A DNA stretch of 7,092 nt from Gammaproteobacteria bacterium (GTDB lineage Bacteria; Pseudomonadota; Gammaproteobacteria; SZUA-152): contig JAUWVK010000080.1 in assembly GCA_030617485.1 (NCBI GenBank), positions 1-7,092 of the forward strand, in the 5' to 3' direction. Within the stretch, counting starts at the first letter, position 1, and each line of letters opens with the position of its first letter. The position numbers and the translations under genes are program-made. This document shows, piece after piece, positions 1 to 6,327 of the stretch. A model generated the notes under the pieces. It saw only the letters and a program-made list of their open reading frames with translations. It was not told where the DNA came from and did no database searches.

Positions 1-120
1 GAAGTACGTTATCACTTACTGGATGAAGCCAGGCGCAAACGTATTGATTATAAAAACAATGAGCCCATAAATTATCCTGTTTTCCAGCAACAGCTACACA
101 TAGTAAAATCGACGAACTAA
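1..120 (+). CDS. 3' end of an unrecognised protein-coding gene (partial)
   Basis: Frame 1 is open from the first base to a TAA at 118-120 and gives 39 residues. The other two forward frames hit stops earlier (TAA at 67-69 in frame 2 and TGA near 22-24 in frame 3). The peptide is polar and basic at first (an RRKR cluster near residues 11-14) and ends in QLHIVKSTN. I recognise no family from this tail. The stop codon abuts the ATG of the next gene, which suggests the two are co-transcribed and perhaps translationally coupled. It is called from an open frame and context only. Confidence 0.55.
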   Translation, partial: EVRYHLLDEARRKRIDYKNNEPINYPVFQQQLHIVKSTN

Positions 121-1116
121 ATGCAAACGGGGTCTTTTTCAATGCACAATTTTATACCTGAACGAAGCACAAAAATATTAGCTGGATTATTTGCATTGGG
201 AATGTCTGCATTCAGTCTTCAAGCAGCCGCCAGCCCCGCAACAAAAATCTTGCCCGCACCAAAAAAACTTTCTGAACATGTCTACGCCTGGGTTGGCCCC
301 CTGGAAGGACCCAGCAAGGAAAACCATGGATACCGCATGAACATGGCTTTTGTGGTGGGCACAAAAGCTGTTGCTGTAATTGATACAGGTTACACCGAGG
401 CCATCGCCAAAGAGATGTTAATCCACATCAAGGCAATCACCGATAAACCGGTGAAGTACGCCATCAACAGTAATTCACAACCACATCGTTTTATGGGTAA
501 CCCGGTATTTCGAAAAACCGGCGCAACCATTATTGCAACGGCAAAAGGTGCTGAACGCATGGCGGCCAGAAGTGGTAGCTTCGCCGGCGCAATCGAAAGA
601 ATTTTAGAATTACCCGAAGGCAGCGTGAAATTTCCCAAGGCGCCCGACCAGATTATTAGTAAGGAAACCCAGCTGGATCTGGGTGGAGTAAGTATCAAGC
701 TGAATAATTACGGTGCTGCACATACCCCCGCATCATTAGTCGTCGCAATCCCGGCAGATAAAATGGTTTATGTGGGTGATATTTTGTATGCGGAAAGACT
801 GCTTTCAATCTCTCCCGACAGCAACACCAAGTCCTGGATTGCCGTATTTGACCAGCTCAAACAATTTGGCAACGTCACATTTATTCCCGGCCACGGTCAA
901 CCCGGCCCGTTAAAGAATTTTGACTTCCCCACTCGCAGTTATCTAAACCTACTACTCACTCACATGGATAAAATGGTGGATGAAGGGGTTGATGTGCAGG
1001 ACGCCATCAATAAACTGGATCAATCACGTTTTTCAAAACTGGTTAATTTTGAGGAATTGTCAGGACGCAATGCCAGCTGGACTTACCTGGAGAGGGAGCA
1101 AGCTGCCTTTGAATGA
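121..1116 (+). CDS. Exported metallo-beta-lactamase-fold protein with degenerate first zinc motif
   Basis: This 331-residue protein has the metallo-beta-lactamase fold and resembles the SoxH/quinoprotein-relay type of periplasmic metallohydrolase. A signal peptide is visible: a basic start, a hydrophobic stretch at about residues 19-35, then AAASPA, so the product is probably periplasmic. Fold landmarks are VIDTG (residues 86-90), a conserved-type His at H201 in AAHTP, Asp D220 in VYVGD, and H258 in IPGHG. The usual HxHxDH motif should lie at 118-123 but reads N-S-Q-P-H-R, so three of four standard ligands are replaced and only the position-shifted H122 remains. The family normally binds one or two zinc ions and hydrolyses esters, thioesters or lactams; activity here is doubtful or altered, and the substrate is unknown. 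The ATG at 121 directly follows the previous TAA with no clear ribosome site. An in-frame ATG at 142, with GGGG about 9 bases upstream, keeps the whole signal peptide and may be the true start. Confidence 0.85.
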   Translation: MQTGSFSMHNFIPERSTKILAGLFALGMSAFSLQAAASPATKILPAPKKLSEHVYAWVGPLEGPSKENHGYRMNMAFVVGTKAVAVIDTGYTEAIAKEMLIHIKAITDKPVKYAINSNSQPHRFMGNPVFRKTGATIIATAKGAERMAARSGSFAGAIERILELPEGSVKFPKAPDQIISKETQLDLGGVSIKLNNYGAAHTPASLVVAIPADKMVYVGDILYAERLLSISPDSNTKSWIAVFDQLKQFGNVTFIPGHGQPGPLKNFDFPTRSYLNLLLTHMDKMVDEGVDVQDAINKLDQSRFSKLVNFEELSGRNASWTYLEREQAAFE

Positions 1117-1138
1117 CACACTTGCGCTAACAATAAGC

Positions 1139-1516
1139 CTATTTACTACAAACCAGTTCTTTAATTTTTTTCTGTAAAACTACGCCATTGACTGGTTTTT
1201 CTAAAATCGCTGCCGGGGATGTTTTCTTTGCCCGACTGGATAATTCTTCTTTCGAATAACCGGTAAGATAAATATTGGGAATGAAGCCATTTTTTTCATG
1301 AATTAGTTGCATGATCTCAATGCCATCTCTTTCCTCGTCGAGATTAACATCCATCAGGATAAGATCCGGGCTACAGGTATTTGCTGACCTTATCGCCTCA
1401 TCCCCCGAAGATGCGGTTGTTATTTGATAGCCAAGACTTTTTAGCTCCTGGCTCACTTGAAAGGCAATCAAACGATTATCCTCAACAAGCAAAATCGAAA
1501 AAATAGCTTCAGACAT
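1139..1516 (-). CDS. Stand-alone response-regulator receiver protein (CheY-like)
   Basis: This 125-residue protein is a single receiver domain with no output domain. It accepts a phosphoryl group on Asp in the cytoplasm. The full signature is present: acidic pair E12-D13 in LLVEDN, phospho-acceptor D56 in LILMDVNL, switch Thr T85 in YLTGYS, and K107-P108 in LEKP. The YLTGYS plus following acidic/alanine helix resembles receivers that accompany HisKA_2/HWE-type kinases. The frame is open further upstream, to 1609, but that extension reads through kinase coding sequence. The ATG at 1516 gives the expected start just before the first beta strand and overlaps the kinase stop by 8 bases, so translation is probably coupled. 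The likely phosphodonor is the adjacent kinase. The target could be another protein or a later phosphorelay step and is not visible here. Confidence 0.9.
   Translation of the reverse strand: MSEAIFSILLVEDNRLIAFQVSQELKSLGYQITTASSGDEAIRSANTCSPDLILMDVNLDEERDGIEIMQLIHEKNGFIPNIYLTGYSKEELSSRAKKTSPAAILEKPVNGVVLQKKIKELVCSK
1150..1198 (+). terminator. Possible weak terminator after the MBL-fold gene
   Basis: AAACCAGT (1150-1157) is a perfect inverted match of ACTGGTTT (1191-1198), and the run of T continues to 1200. In the plus direction this could end transcription of the upstream gene 34 bases past its stop. The 33-base loop is long, the T run overlaps the stem, and the element lies inside the 3' coding end of the opposite-strand receiver gene, so it could be chance. 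Confidence 0.2.
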
Positions 1517-4118
1517 TCGTAGCTTTTCCAGCCTGGAAAATAATTTCAAAAGTAACGCCATGCCCCCGGGAAACTTTAATCCCACCATTGAGCTGGCCGA
1601 CAAAGACATTAACTAACTGCAAGCCAAGAGTTTCAGCGTTTTCTATATTCATATCTTCAGGAAACCCTACGCCACTATCGGAAACTCGAATACAATATAA
1701 ACCACTTTCCACTAACCCCATGTGAATATTTATTTCTCCAGACTGTCCGTCTTTAAATGCGTACTTTAACGAATTGCTAAGCAGTTCATTGACGATCATT
1801 GCGCAGGGAATGGCTTCATCCATTTCAAGATAAATTTCGTTAGCCTGTATATCCAGCTCTATATTATCGAAGTCAGATTCCTTAAACAGAGCACTACTTA
1901 TCTCATCAAACAAAATCTTCATCTCAATGTTCGTGAAATCGCTCGATTGATACAATCTCTTATGAACCATCGACATCGCTTGAATCCTATTTTCGCAGGC
2001 CCCTAACGCTCCAAGAGAATAAACATCATCAGCCCCATTCATCTGTAATTGAATAAATGCGCTCACCATAGCCATATTATTTTTCACACGGTGATGCACT
2101 TCCTTGAGCAATACCTCTTTTTCCATTAAAGATTGCTGCAATTCTGCGGTACGATCTTGCACCAACCCTTCTAGTTGGTGGCGGTATTTTTGTAACTCAA
2201 CTTCATTTTGCTTGCGCTCGGTGATGTTAGTGATAAATCCTGACATGACAATGGGGTCACCTTGCGTATTTCGTTCAGCCTGCCCCCGGGAATTCACCCA
2301 GATATAGTCATTGTTCTTGTGACGCATGCGCATTTCAATATCATAGTATTCATCGTTTTGTAGATGGTTTTCCATTGCAGTCTTTACAGCTGGCAGATCA
2401 TCGGGGTGAATAAGATCAATGAACGTATCAACATGATATGGCAGCTCATTGGGATTGTAGCCGAGCATTGCTAGCCAACGCGGTGAGAAATAGTCTTCAC
2501 CCGTAACAATATTCCATTCCCACAGCCCGTCATTGGTGCCTTCTTCAGCGCGTCGATAACGAGCCTCACTTATAACCAGCGCTGATTCTGCCTGCTTGCG
2601 TTCTGTGATATCCTGGAATGAACCATACAAACGTATGCAGGCACCATCTTTAAATTCTGGTTGCCCCATAGCCTTTACCCATTTTTCATTCCCTTTTGCG
2701 GTTACGATAATTAGCTCCTCGTCCCACGATCCTCTATTTTGCATAGCATCCGACACAATACGGTTTATCGTATCCCTGTAAATACCTTCTTTATAAAAAT
2801 TAATAGCTTCTTCAATGGCTGGCTTATAATCCATCCCTACTTCATGAATCTCTTTTGTTATATCACTCCAGACCAGCTCATTTGAGATTAAATCAAAACT
2901 CCAGGCACCCATTTCAGCCACTCTATTAGCCTGTTCTAGCATCCCCTGAACACGAGCCAACTCATCTTCTGTTTTTTTACGTTCGGTGATTTCGTGAACC
3001 GTACCCACCGAGCGCACGGCCTTACCATCACGATCAAAATACGATTTGCATTTCTCGTGTACGTACTTAACCCTGCCATCACTCATTTTCAAGCGGTGTG
3101 TAATTTCATAAGGTTCTTTGTCGATCAGTGAATCAGTATAGGCTTTATTAACCATACCCCGATCTTCCGGGTGAATGGTGTTGAGAAACCCCTCGTAGGA
3201 TGCGTTGAACTTATTTTTGTCGATCTCGAATATACGAAAGATTTCATCGGACCACATCAACTCGCTGGTTAATAAATCGAGCTCCCACACACCCACCTTG
3301 GCAAGTCGCTGTGCCTCGTTGAGACGTGCCTCGCTTTTCAGCAATGCCTTTTCAGTTTCTTTTAATTCCTGAAAATCACGGTCCCGTAATTTGTCGATCT
3401 TGATGTTACGTTTTGCAACAAAACCAATACCAAACAAGCCAAGCAACCAGATACCGCCATGAGCAATGCCCAACTGAACTGAACCCTCCTTTGCCAGCGC
3501 ATAGTAATCACCCAGTTGGACTGAAATGTTAACACCTCCCCTCAAGTCACCCACTTTGTAACCGAGTACCGCATGGCATTTCATACAATCTTGCGTCATG
3601 TACAGGGGAATCATCATGCGTATGTAAGGTTTGCCATTGATTACGTCAAACTCTGTATACTCTTCCAGCTCTCTGTTCGCTTCGAATTGACTGATAGCAT
3701 TTCTCTCCCAGTCATCTGCTATATTTTCCGGTCGTAATGCCTTAAGGCCAACGATGCGACCCTTTATACCGTAGAGTAATTCATGCTCGTCCATCATTAA
3801 CCGCAGCATGTAAGCAGGATTGAGCAAAGTCATTTCACCAAGAGGTGTGTGAATATCACGCGTAGGGATGTGCGCCAGGTATGGGGATGGTTGGGTCAAT
3901 TCACTGATTTTGGCATAGACTCCACCGCGACCGCTAACCCACTGACGTACCGCCTTATCTCTATCAAGGTTCGCGCGCGCCACAAGAGTCGCCTGTTTTT
4001 CGGCAGTCTCATATTTCTGATGAATATTCGCGTACAGGGAAACAAGCAAAATCAGGGACCAGAAACAGGCCACCAATAAACCGGTTTTTTGTGTGTCGCT
4101 TTTTTTATCTTGAAGCAC
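1509..4118 (-). CDS. Membrane sensor histidine kinase: periplasmic c-haem DUF3365 domain, three PAS, HisKA_2/HATPase
   Basis: This 869-residue kinase is anchored by two membrane segments (about 13-31 and 214-235) that enclose a periplasmic domain of roughly 180 residues. That domain matches the DUF3365 (Tll0287-like) type found in sensor kinases, with the segments NPAYMLR, LRPEN and YKVGDLRGGV, and carries one CxxCH c-type haem site: C178, C181, H182. Three cytoplasmic PAS domains follow (about 265-382, 392-509, 519-637), each ending in a PAC-type ITERK motif. A coiled coil (about 636-670) leads to the HisKA_2 core with HHRVKNN at 675-681; H676 is the likely phospho-acceptor. The ATPase domain shows an N box (N777-E778, N782), DSGVGF (814-819) and LGLQLV (831-836). 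The start is GTG at 4118, the only start between the in-frame stop at 4137-4139 and the first membrane segment. Ligand and signal are unknown; haem sensing of redox state or a diatomic gas is inferred. Confidence 0.92.
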   Translation of the reverse strand: MLQDKKSDTQKTGLLVACFWSLILLVSLYANIHQKYETAEKQATLVARANLDRDKAVRQWVSGRGGVYAKISELTQPSPYLAHIPTRDIHTPLGEMTLLNPAYMLRLMMDEHELLYGIKGRIVGLKALRPENIADDWERNAISQFEANRELEEYTEFDVINGKPYIRMMIPLYMTQDCMKCHAVLGYKVGDLRGGVNISVQLGDYYALAKEGSVQLGIAHGGIWLLGLFGIGFVAKRNIKIDKLRDRDFQELKETEKALLKSEARLNEAQRLAKVGVWELDLLTSELMWSDEIFRIFEIDKNKFNASYEGFLNTIHPEDRGMVNKAYTDSLIDKEPYEITHRLKMSDGRVKYVHEKCKSYFDRDGKAVRSVGTVHEITERKKTEDELARVQGMLEQANRVAEMGAWSFDLISNELVWSDITKEIHEVGMDYKPAIEEAINFYKEGIYRDTINRIVSDAMQNRGSWDEELIIVTAKGNEKWVKAMGQPEFKDGACIRLYGSFQDITERKQAESALVISEARYRRAEEGTNDGLWEWNIVTGEDYFSPRWLAMLGYNPNELPYHVDTFIDLIHPDDLPAVKTAMENHLQNDEYYDIEMRMRHKNNDYIWVNSRGQAERNTQGDPIVMSGFITNITERKQNEVELQKYRHQLEGLVQDRTAELQQSLMEKEVLLKEVHHRVKNNMAMVSAFIQLQMNGADDVYSLGALGACENRIQAMSMVHKRLYQSSDFTNIEMKILFDEISSALFKESDFDNIELDIQANEIYLEMDEAIPCAMIVNELLSNSLKYAFKDGQSGEINIHMGLVESGLYCIRVSDSGVGFPEDMNIENAETLGLQLVNVFVGQLNGGIKVSRGHGVTFEIIFQAGKATNV

Positions 4119-4135
4119 GGAATTTACACATGGTG

Positions 4136-4164
4136 ATTATATTTACTGAAGACCTTGCTGTCGC
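4136..4164 (-). promoter_or_regulatory. Promoter of the kinase-receiver operon
   Basis: On the minus strand a perfect TATAAT (4141 down to 4136) lies exactly 17 bases after GCGACA (4164 down to 4159), which matches 4 of 6 positions of TTGACA. Transcription would begin near 4129, leaving a leader of only about 11 bases before the GTG at 4118. This fits the lack of a recognisable Shine-Dalgarno sequence there. Confidence 0.6.
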
Positions 4165-4172
4165 CAAGCTGA

Positions 4173-4199
4173 ATTACCTGACAAAAACTGTAAGGTAAT
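4173..4199. promoter_or_regulatory. Operator-like dyad upstream of the kinase promoter
   Basis: ATTACCTGACA (4173-4183) and TGTAAGGTAAT (4189-4199) form an inverted repeat with 11-base arms, one mismatch pair (G4180 against A4192) and a 5-base centre. It sits directly upstream of the kinase -35 element, and its centre at 4186 is about 57 bases before the inferred transcription start, a usual place for an activator site. No T run follows on either strand, so a terminator is unlikely. The binding protein is unknown. Confidence 0.5.
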
Positions 4200-4289
4200 A
4201 GAATAACATAATCCACCCTTCTTTCTAGGCGCCCCCTTTAAAGATGACATTATTTTACGGTTGTTTTCGACCCCTGCTTTTAACACTGG

Positions 4290-4349
4290 TTTTCGGTACA
4301 GCTAAATTTAGGTAGAATAGCCACCCTCTGGCGTTGATCGATTTATATT
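4290..4349 (+). promoter_or_regulatory. Candidate promoter region of the SRP RNA gene
   Basis: Two -10-like hexamers lie upstream of the RNA. TAGAAT (4313-4318) has only a poor -35 (TTTTCG, 4290-4295) at 17 bases. TATATT (4344-4349) would start transcription near 4356, giving a precursor leader of about 24 bases like that removed by RNase P from 4.5S RNA in E. coli, but it has no good -35. A 10-base palindrome, CTAAATTTAG (4302-4311), abuts the first hexamer. I cannot choose between the two. Confidence 0.3.
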
Positions 4350-4378
4350 TTCCTGAATCAGTCTCGCCCATCGCTTTA

Positions 4379-4494
4379 TGGCGACCCGTACGGGTCCCCT
4401 TGCAACGATAAATTGTGAACCCCGTCAGGCCTGGAAGGGAGCAGCGGCAGCAATGGATTCGTGTGCGGGGTGTGGCTGGTGCGGGTTGCCACCC
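4379..4494 (+). ncRNA. ffs: Bacterial signal recognition particle RNA (4.5S RNA)
   Basis: The conserved apical domain is plain: GTCAGGCCTGGAAGGGAGCA at 4424-4443, with a GGAA tetraloop (4433-4436) and the following asymmetric AGCAGC strand that binds the Ffh M domain. The termini form a long helix: 4380-4391 pairs with 4479-4490 over 12 base pairs including two G-U pairs, and T4379 with A4491 may extend it. The length of about 113-116 bases matches the compact gammaproteobacterial type (114 bases in E. coli). The RNA joins Ffh to form the SRP, which targets nascent inner-membrane proteins to FtsY and SecYEG. Its place just before dnaX is a known gammaproteobacterial arrangement. Exact ends are uncertain by a few bases, and the precursor is probably trimmed by RNase P at the 5' side. 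Short open frames that cross it on both strands are not genes. Confidence 0.95.
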
Positions 4495-4507
4495 TTTATT
4501 TCTCTCA

Positions 4508-4538
4508 ATACTAATACTAAGAGCCTGTTTCATACTAA
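4508..4538 (+). repeat. Three ATACTAA direct repeats between ffs and dnaX
   Basis: ATACTAA occurs at 4508-4514, 4514-4520 (sharing one base) and 4532-4538. The second and third copies are followed by similar sequences, GAGCC and AGGCC. The third copy forms part of the imperfect stem at 4532-4579. Its meaning is unknown and it could be chance in an AT-rich spacer. Confidence 0.4.
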
Positions 4539-4579
4539 AGGCCCGTTGCCCCTCCAACTCGGGGACGTCTTTATGGTAT
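4532..4579 (+). other. Imperfect stem-loop in the ffs-dnaX spacer
   Basis: ATACTAAAG (4532-4540) pairs with CTTTA and GTAT (4569-4573 and 4576-4579) around a TG bulge. Inside, CGT (4544-4546) pairs with ACG (4565-4567), and CCCC (4549-4552) with GGGG (4561-4564), closing an 8-base loop. That makes 16 pairs with small bulges. The tail after it is pyrimidine-rich but not a clean T run, so this is more likely a processing or leader structure than a strong terminator. It ends about 40 bases before the dnaX start. Confidence 0.35.
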
Positions 4580-4619
4580 TGTTCTGATCTTCTTTTCGTA
4601 TTTCTAGCTGAGTATTTCG

Positions 4620-6233
4620 ATGAGTTATCAGGTTCTGGCGCGCAAATGGCGTCCACGCACATTTAAAGAATTAGTGGGCCAGGAGCACGTACTCAAGGCG
4701 CTGGTGAACGCGCTGGATAACGATCGCCTGCACCATGCCTTTCTGTTTACCGGCACCCGCGGCGTGGGCAAAACCACCATCGCCCGTATCCTGGCTAAAT
4801 CCCTGAATTGCGAAAAAGGTGTCAGCTCCACGCCCTGTGGCGAATGTTCAGCCTGCACCGAGATCAACGAGGGTCGTTTTGTCGATTTAATCGAGGTGGA
4901 CGCTGCCTCACGCACCAAGGTGGATGAGACCCGCGAGCTGCTGGAAAATGTGCAATATGCGCCGACCCGTGGCCGCTACAAGGTTTACCTCATCGATGAG
5001 GTGCACATGTTCTCCAACCACAGCTTTAATGCGCTGCTGAAAACCCTGGAAGAGCCACCTCCGCATGTGAAATTTTTGCTGGCCACCACTGATCCTCAAA
5101 AACTGCCGGTCACCATTCTCTCGCGCTGCCTGCAGTTCAACCTAAAGCGAATACCGCTGGAACCCATACGTGACCACCTGGGTCGTGTGCTGGGTGAAGA
5201 AAGCATTGAATTTGAAGACACTGCTCTGGCACTGATTTCGCGCGCGGCTGACGGCTCCATGCGCGATGCGCTGAGTCTATTGGACCAGGCCATCGCCTAC
5301 GGCGGCGGCAGAGTCAATGCTGACGAAGTAAGAACCATGCTCGGATCCATCGAGCAAGATCACATTATCGACCTGTTGAAACTGCTGGCCGATGCCGATG
5401 CCCCCGGCCTGTTGACCCGCATCGATGAGCTGGCACAACAAAGCCCGGATTTTGCTGGCGTATTGGCGGAGCTCATTTCCAGCCTGCACCGTATCGCCCT
5501 GGCACAGACTGCACCAGGCGCGGTGGATGATGGTCTCGGTGACCGCAATGCCATCATGGAACTGGCGCAACACATGAGCCCGGAAGACGTTCAGCTCTAT
5601 TATCAGGTTGGTCTCATCGGACGGCGCGATTTACCGCTGGCTCCAGATGCCCGTGGTGGCTTTGAGATGGTGCTACTACGTATGCTCGCCTTCCGACCTG
5701 TGGATTCAGCCCACGCTGCTCCCACAACAAAAACTCCCGCAGCAAAACCTCATACTTCAAACAACAGACAATCTGTCAGCTCGGCTCCGGCCCCTTCACC
5801 TTCGAACGCCATTGAAGCCACTCCACAAAAACCAGCACCCGTGGCCAGCAAGGGTATGAATGAGTGGGAAGATATTGTCTCGGCACTTCAACTTACCGGC
5901 ATGACGCAGCAACTGGCCATCCATTGCACCATTGGCAAGCGAGATGGCAAATCTTTTCAGCTCAACATGGCGACCACTCACAAACATCTGTTGAGTAAAA
6001 GCCGTGAAGAGGCTTTGGCAGCAGCCCTTGGCCAACACCTGGATCTAACCGTAAACCTTACGATTTCTGTTGAAGAGCAACCGGGCATTACTCCGGCCAA
6101 CCTGCAACAAACACGTGATGACATACGTCTGGATCAGGCTCGCACTTCTATTGAAGACGATTCAGCTGTACAGGCCTTCAAAGACATTTTCGACGCCCAG
6201 GTAAATCCCGATACTGTAACGCCTGTGGACTAA
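4620..6233 (+). CDS. dnaX: DNA polymerase III clamp loader subunit tau/gamma
   Basis: DnaX is the ATPase of the clamp loader, which opens and places the beta clamp on primed DNA; full-length tau also ties the loader to the polymerase core and DnaB helicase. The start MSYQVLARKWRP is the family hallmark. Visible motifs are Walker A GTRGVGKT (45-52), zinc-knuckle cysteines C64, C73, C76 and C79, Walker B with D126-E127 in YLIDEVHM, sensor 1 near T156, the SRC arginine finger (168-170) and sensor 2 GSMRDALS (212-219). A Pro/Ala/Ser-rich linker spans about 363-410, then a C-terminal tau domain (about 413-537). At 537 residues it is shorter than E. coli tau (643), mainly in the linker and domain IV. 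I found no A AAA AAG slippery site in the linker, so a frameshifted gamma form is not supported. The ribosome site is weak (GCTGAG, 4608-4613). It is followed by ybaB and recR. Confidence 0.97.
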   Translation: MSYQVLARKWRPRTFKELVGQEHVLKALVNALDNDRLHHAFLFTGTRGVGKTTIARILAKSLNCEKGVSSTPCGECSACTEINEGRFVDLIEVDAASRTKVDETRELLENVQYAPTRGRYKVYLIDEVHMFSNHSFNALLKTLEEPPPHVKFLLATTDPQKLPVTILSRCLQFNLKRIPLEPIRDHLGRVLGEESIEFEDTALALISRAADGSMRDALSLLDQAIAYGGGRVNADEVRTMLGSIEQDHIIDLLKLLADADAPGLLTRIDELAQQSPDFAGVLAELISSLHRIALAQTAPGAVDDGLGDRNAIMELAQHMSPEDVQLYYQVGLIGRRDLPLAPDARGGFEMVLLRMLAFRPVDSAHAAPTTKTPAAKPHTSNNRQSVSSAPAPSPSNAIEATPQKPAPVASKGMNEWEDIVSALQLTGMTQQLAIHCTIGKRDGKSFQLNMATTHKHLLSKSREEALAAALGQHLDLTVNLTISVEEQPGITPANLQQTRDDIRLDQARTSIEDDSAVQAFKDIFDAQVNPDTVTPVD

Positions 6234-6254
6234 CCCCTGTAATCTAACCTAGGA

Positions 6255-6285
6255 TTCAACCAACATTGGCTTCTCAGGGTATAAT
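6255..6285 (+). promoter_or_regulatory. Likely promoter of ybaB-recR
   Basis: A perfect TATAAT lies at 6280-6285, preceded at 19 bases by TTCAAC (6255-6260), a weak -35 match (3 of 6). Transcription would start near 6292 and give a leader of about 36 bases. A small inverted repeat, CCAA-CA-TTGG (6260-6269), lies in the spacer. It allows ybaB and recR to be expressed separately from dnaX. Confidence 0.45.
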
Positions 6286-6327
6286 AACCAGCAACAATTA
6301 ATAGCGTATTGAAGTGGGAGTAGAAAG

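Noticed and set aside
1517..1609. Longer N-terminus for the receiver protein, from 1609
   Set aside because: The extra 31 codons are out-of-frame kinase sequence, and the receiver fold starts normally at the ATG at 1516.
4100..4106. Run of seven A on the coding strand near the kinase start as a slippage or frameshift site
   Set aside because: The frame from GTG 4118 is intact through the run and into the first membrane segment, and the alternative ATG frame has already stopped at 4107-4105.
4178..4195. Pho-box-like CTGACAAAAACTGTAAGG within the dyad
   Set aside because: The two CTG half-sites are 10 bases apart rather than 11, and the repeat is better described as an inverted dyad.
4549..4600. 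Rho-independent terminator before dnaX
   Set aside because: The GC stem CCCC/GGGG is only 4 base pairs and the following sequence lacks a continuous T run.
4255..4662. 135-codon open frame on the minus strand, and plus-strand frames of 69 and 83 codons at 4378-4666
   Set aside because: They cross the SRP RNA gene and the dnaX start, have no family resemblance or ribosome site, and are explained by the RNA sequence.
6234..6256. Short AATC...GATT inverted repeat after dnaX as a terminator
   Set aside because: The arms are 4 base pairs and AT-rich with no T run.
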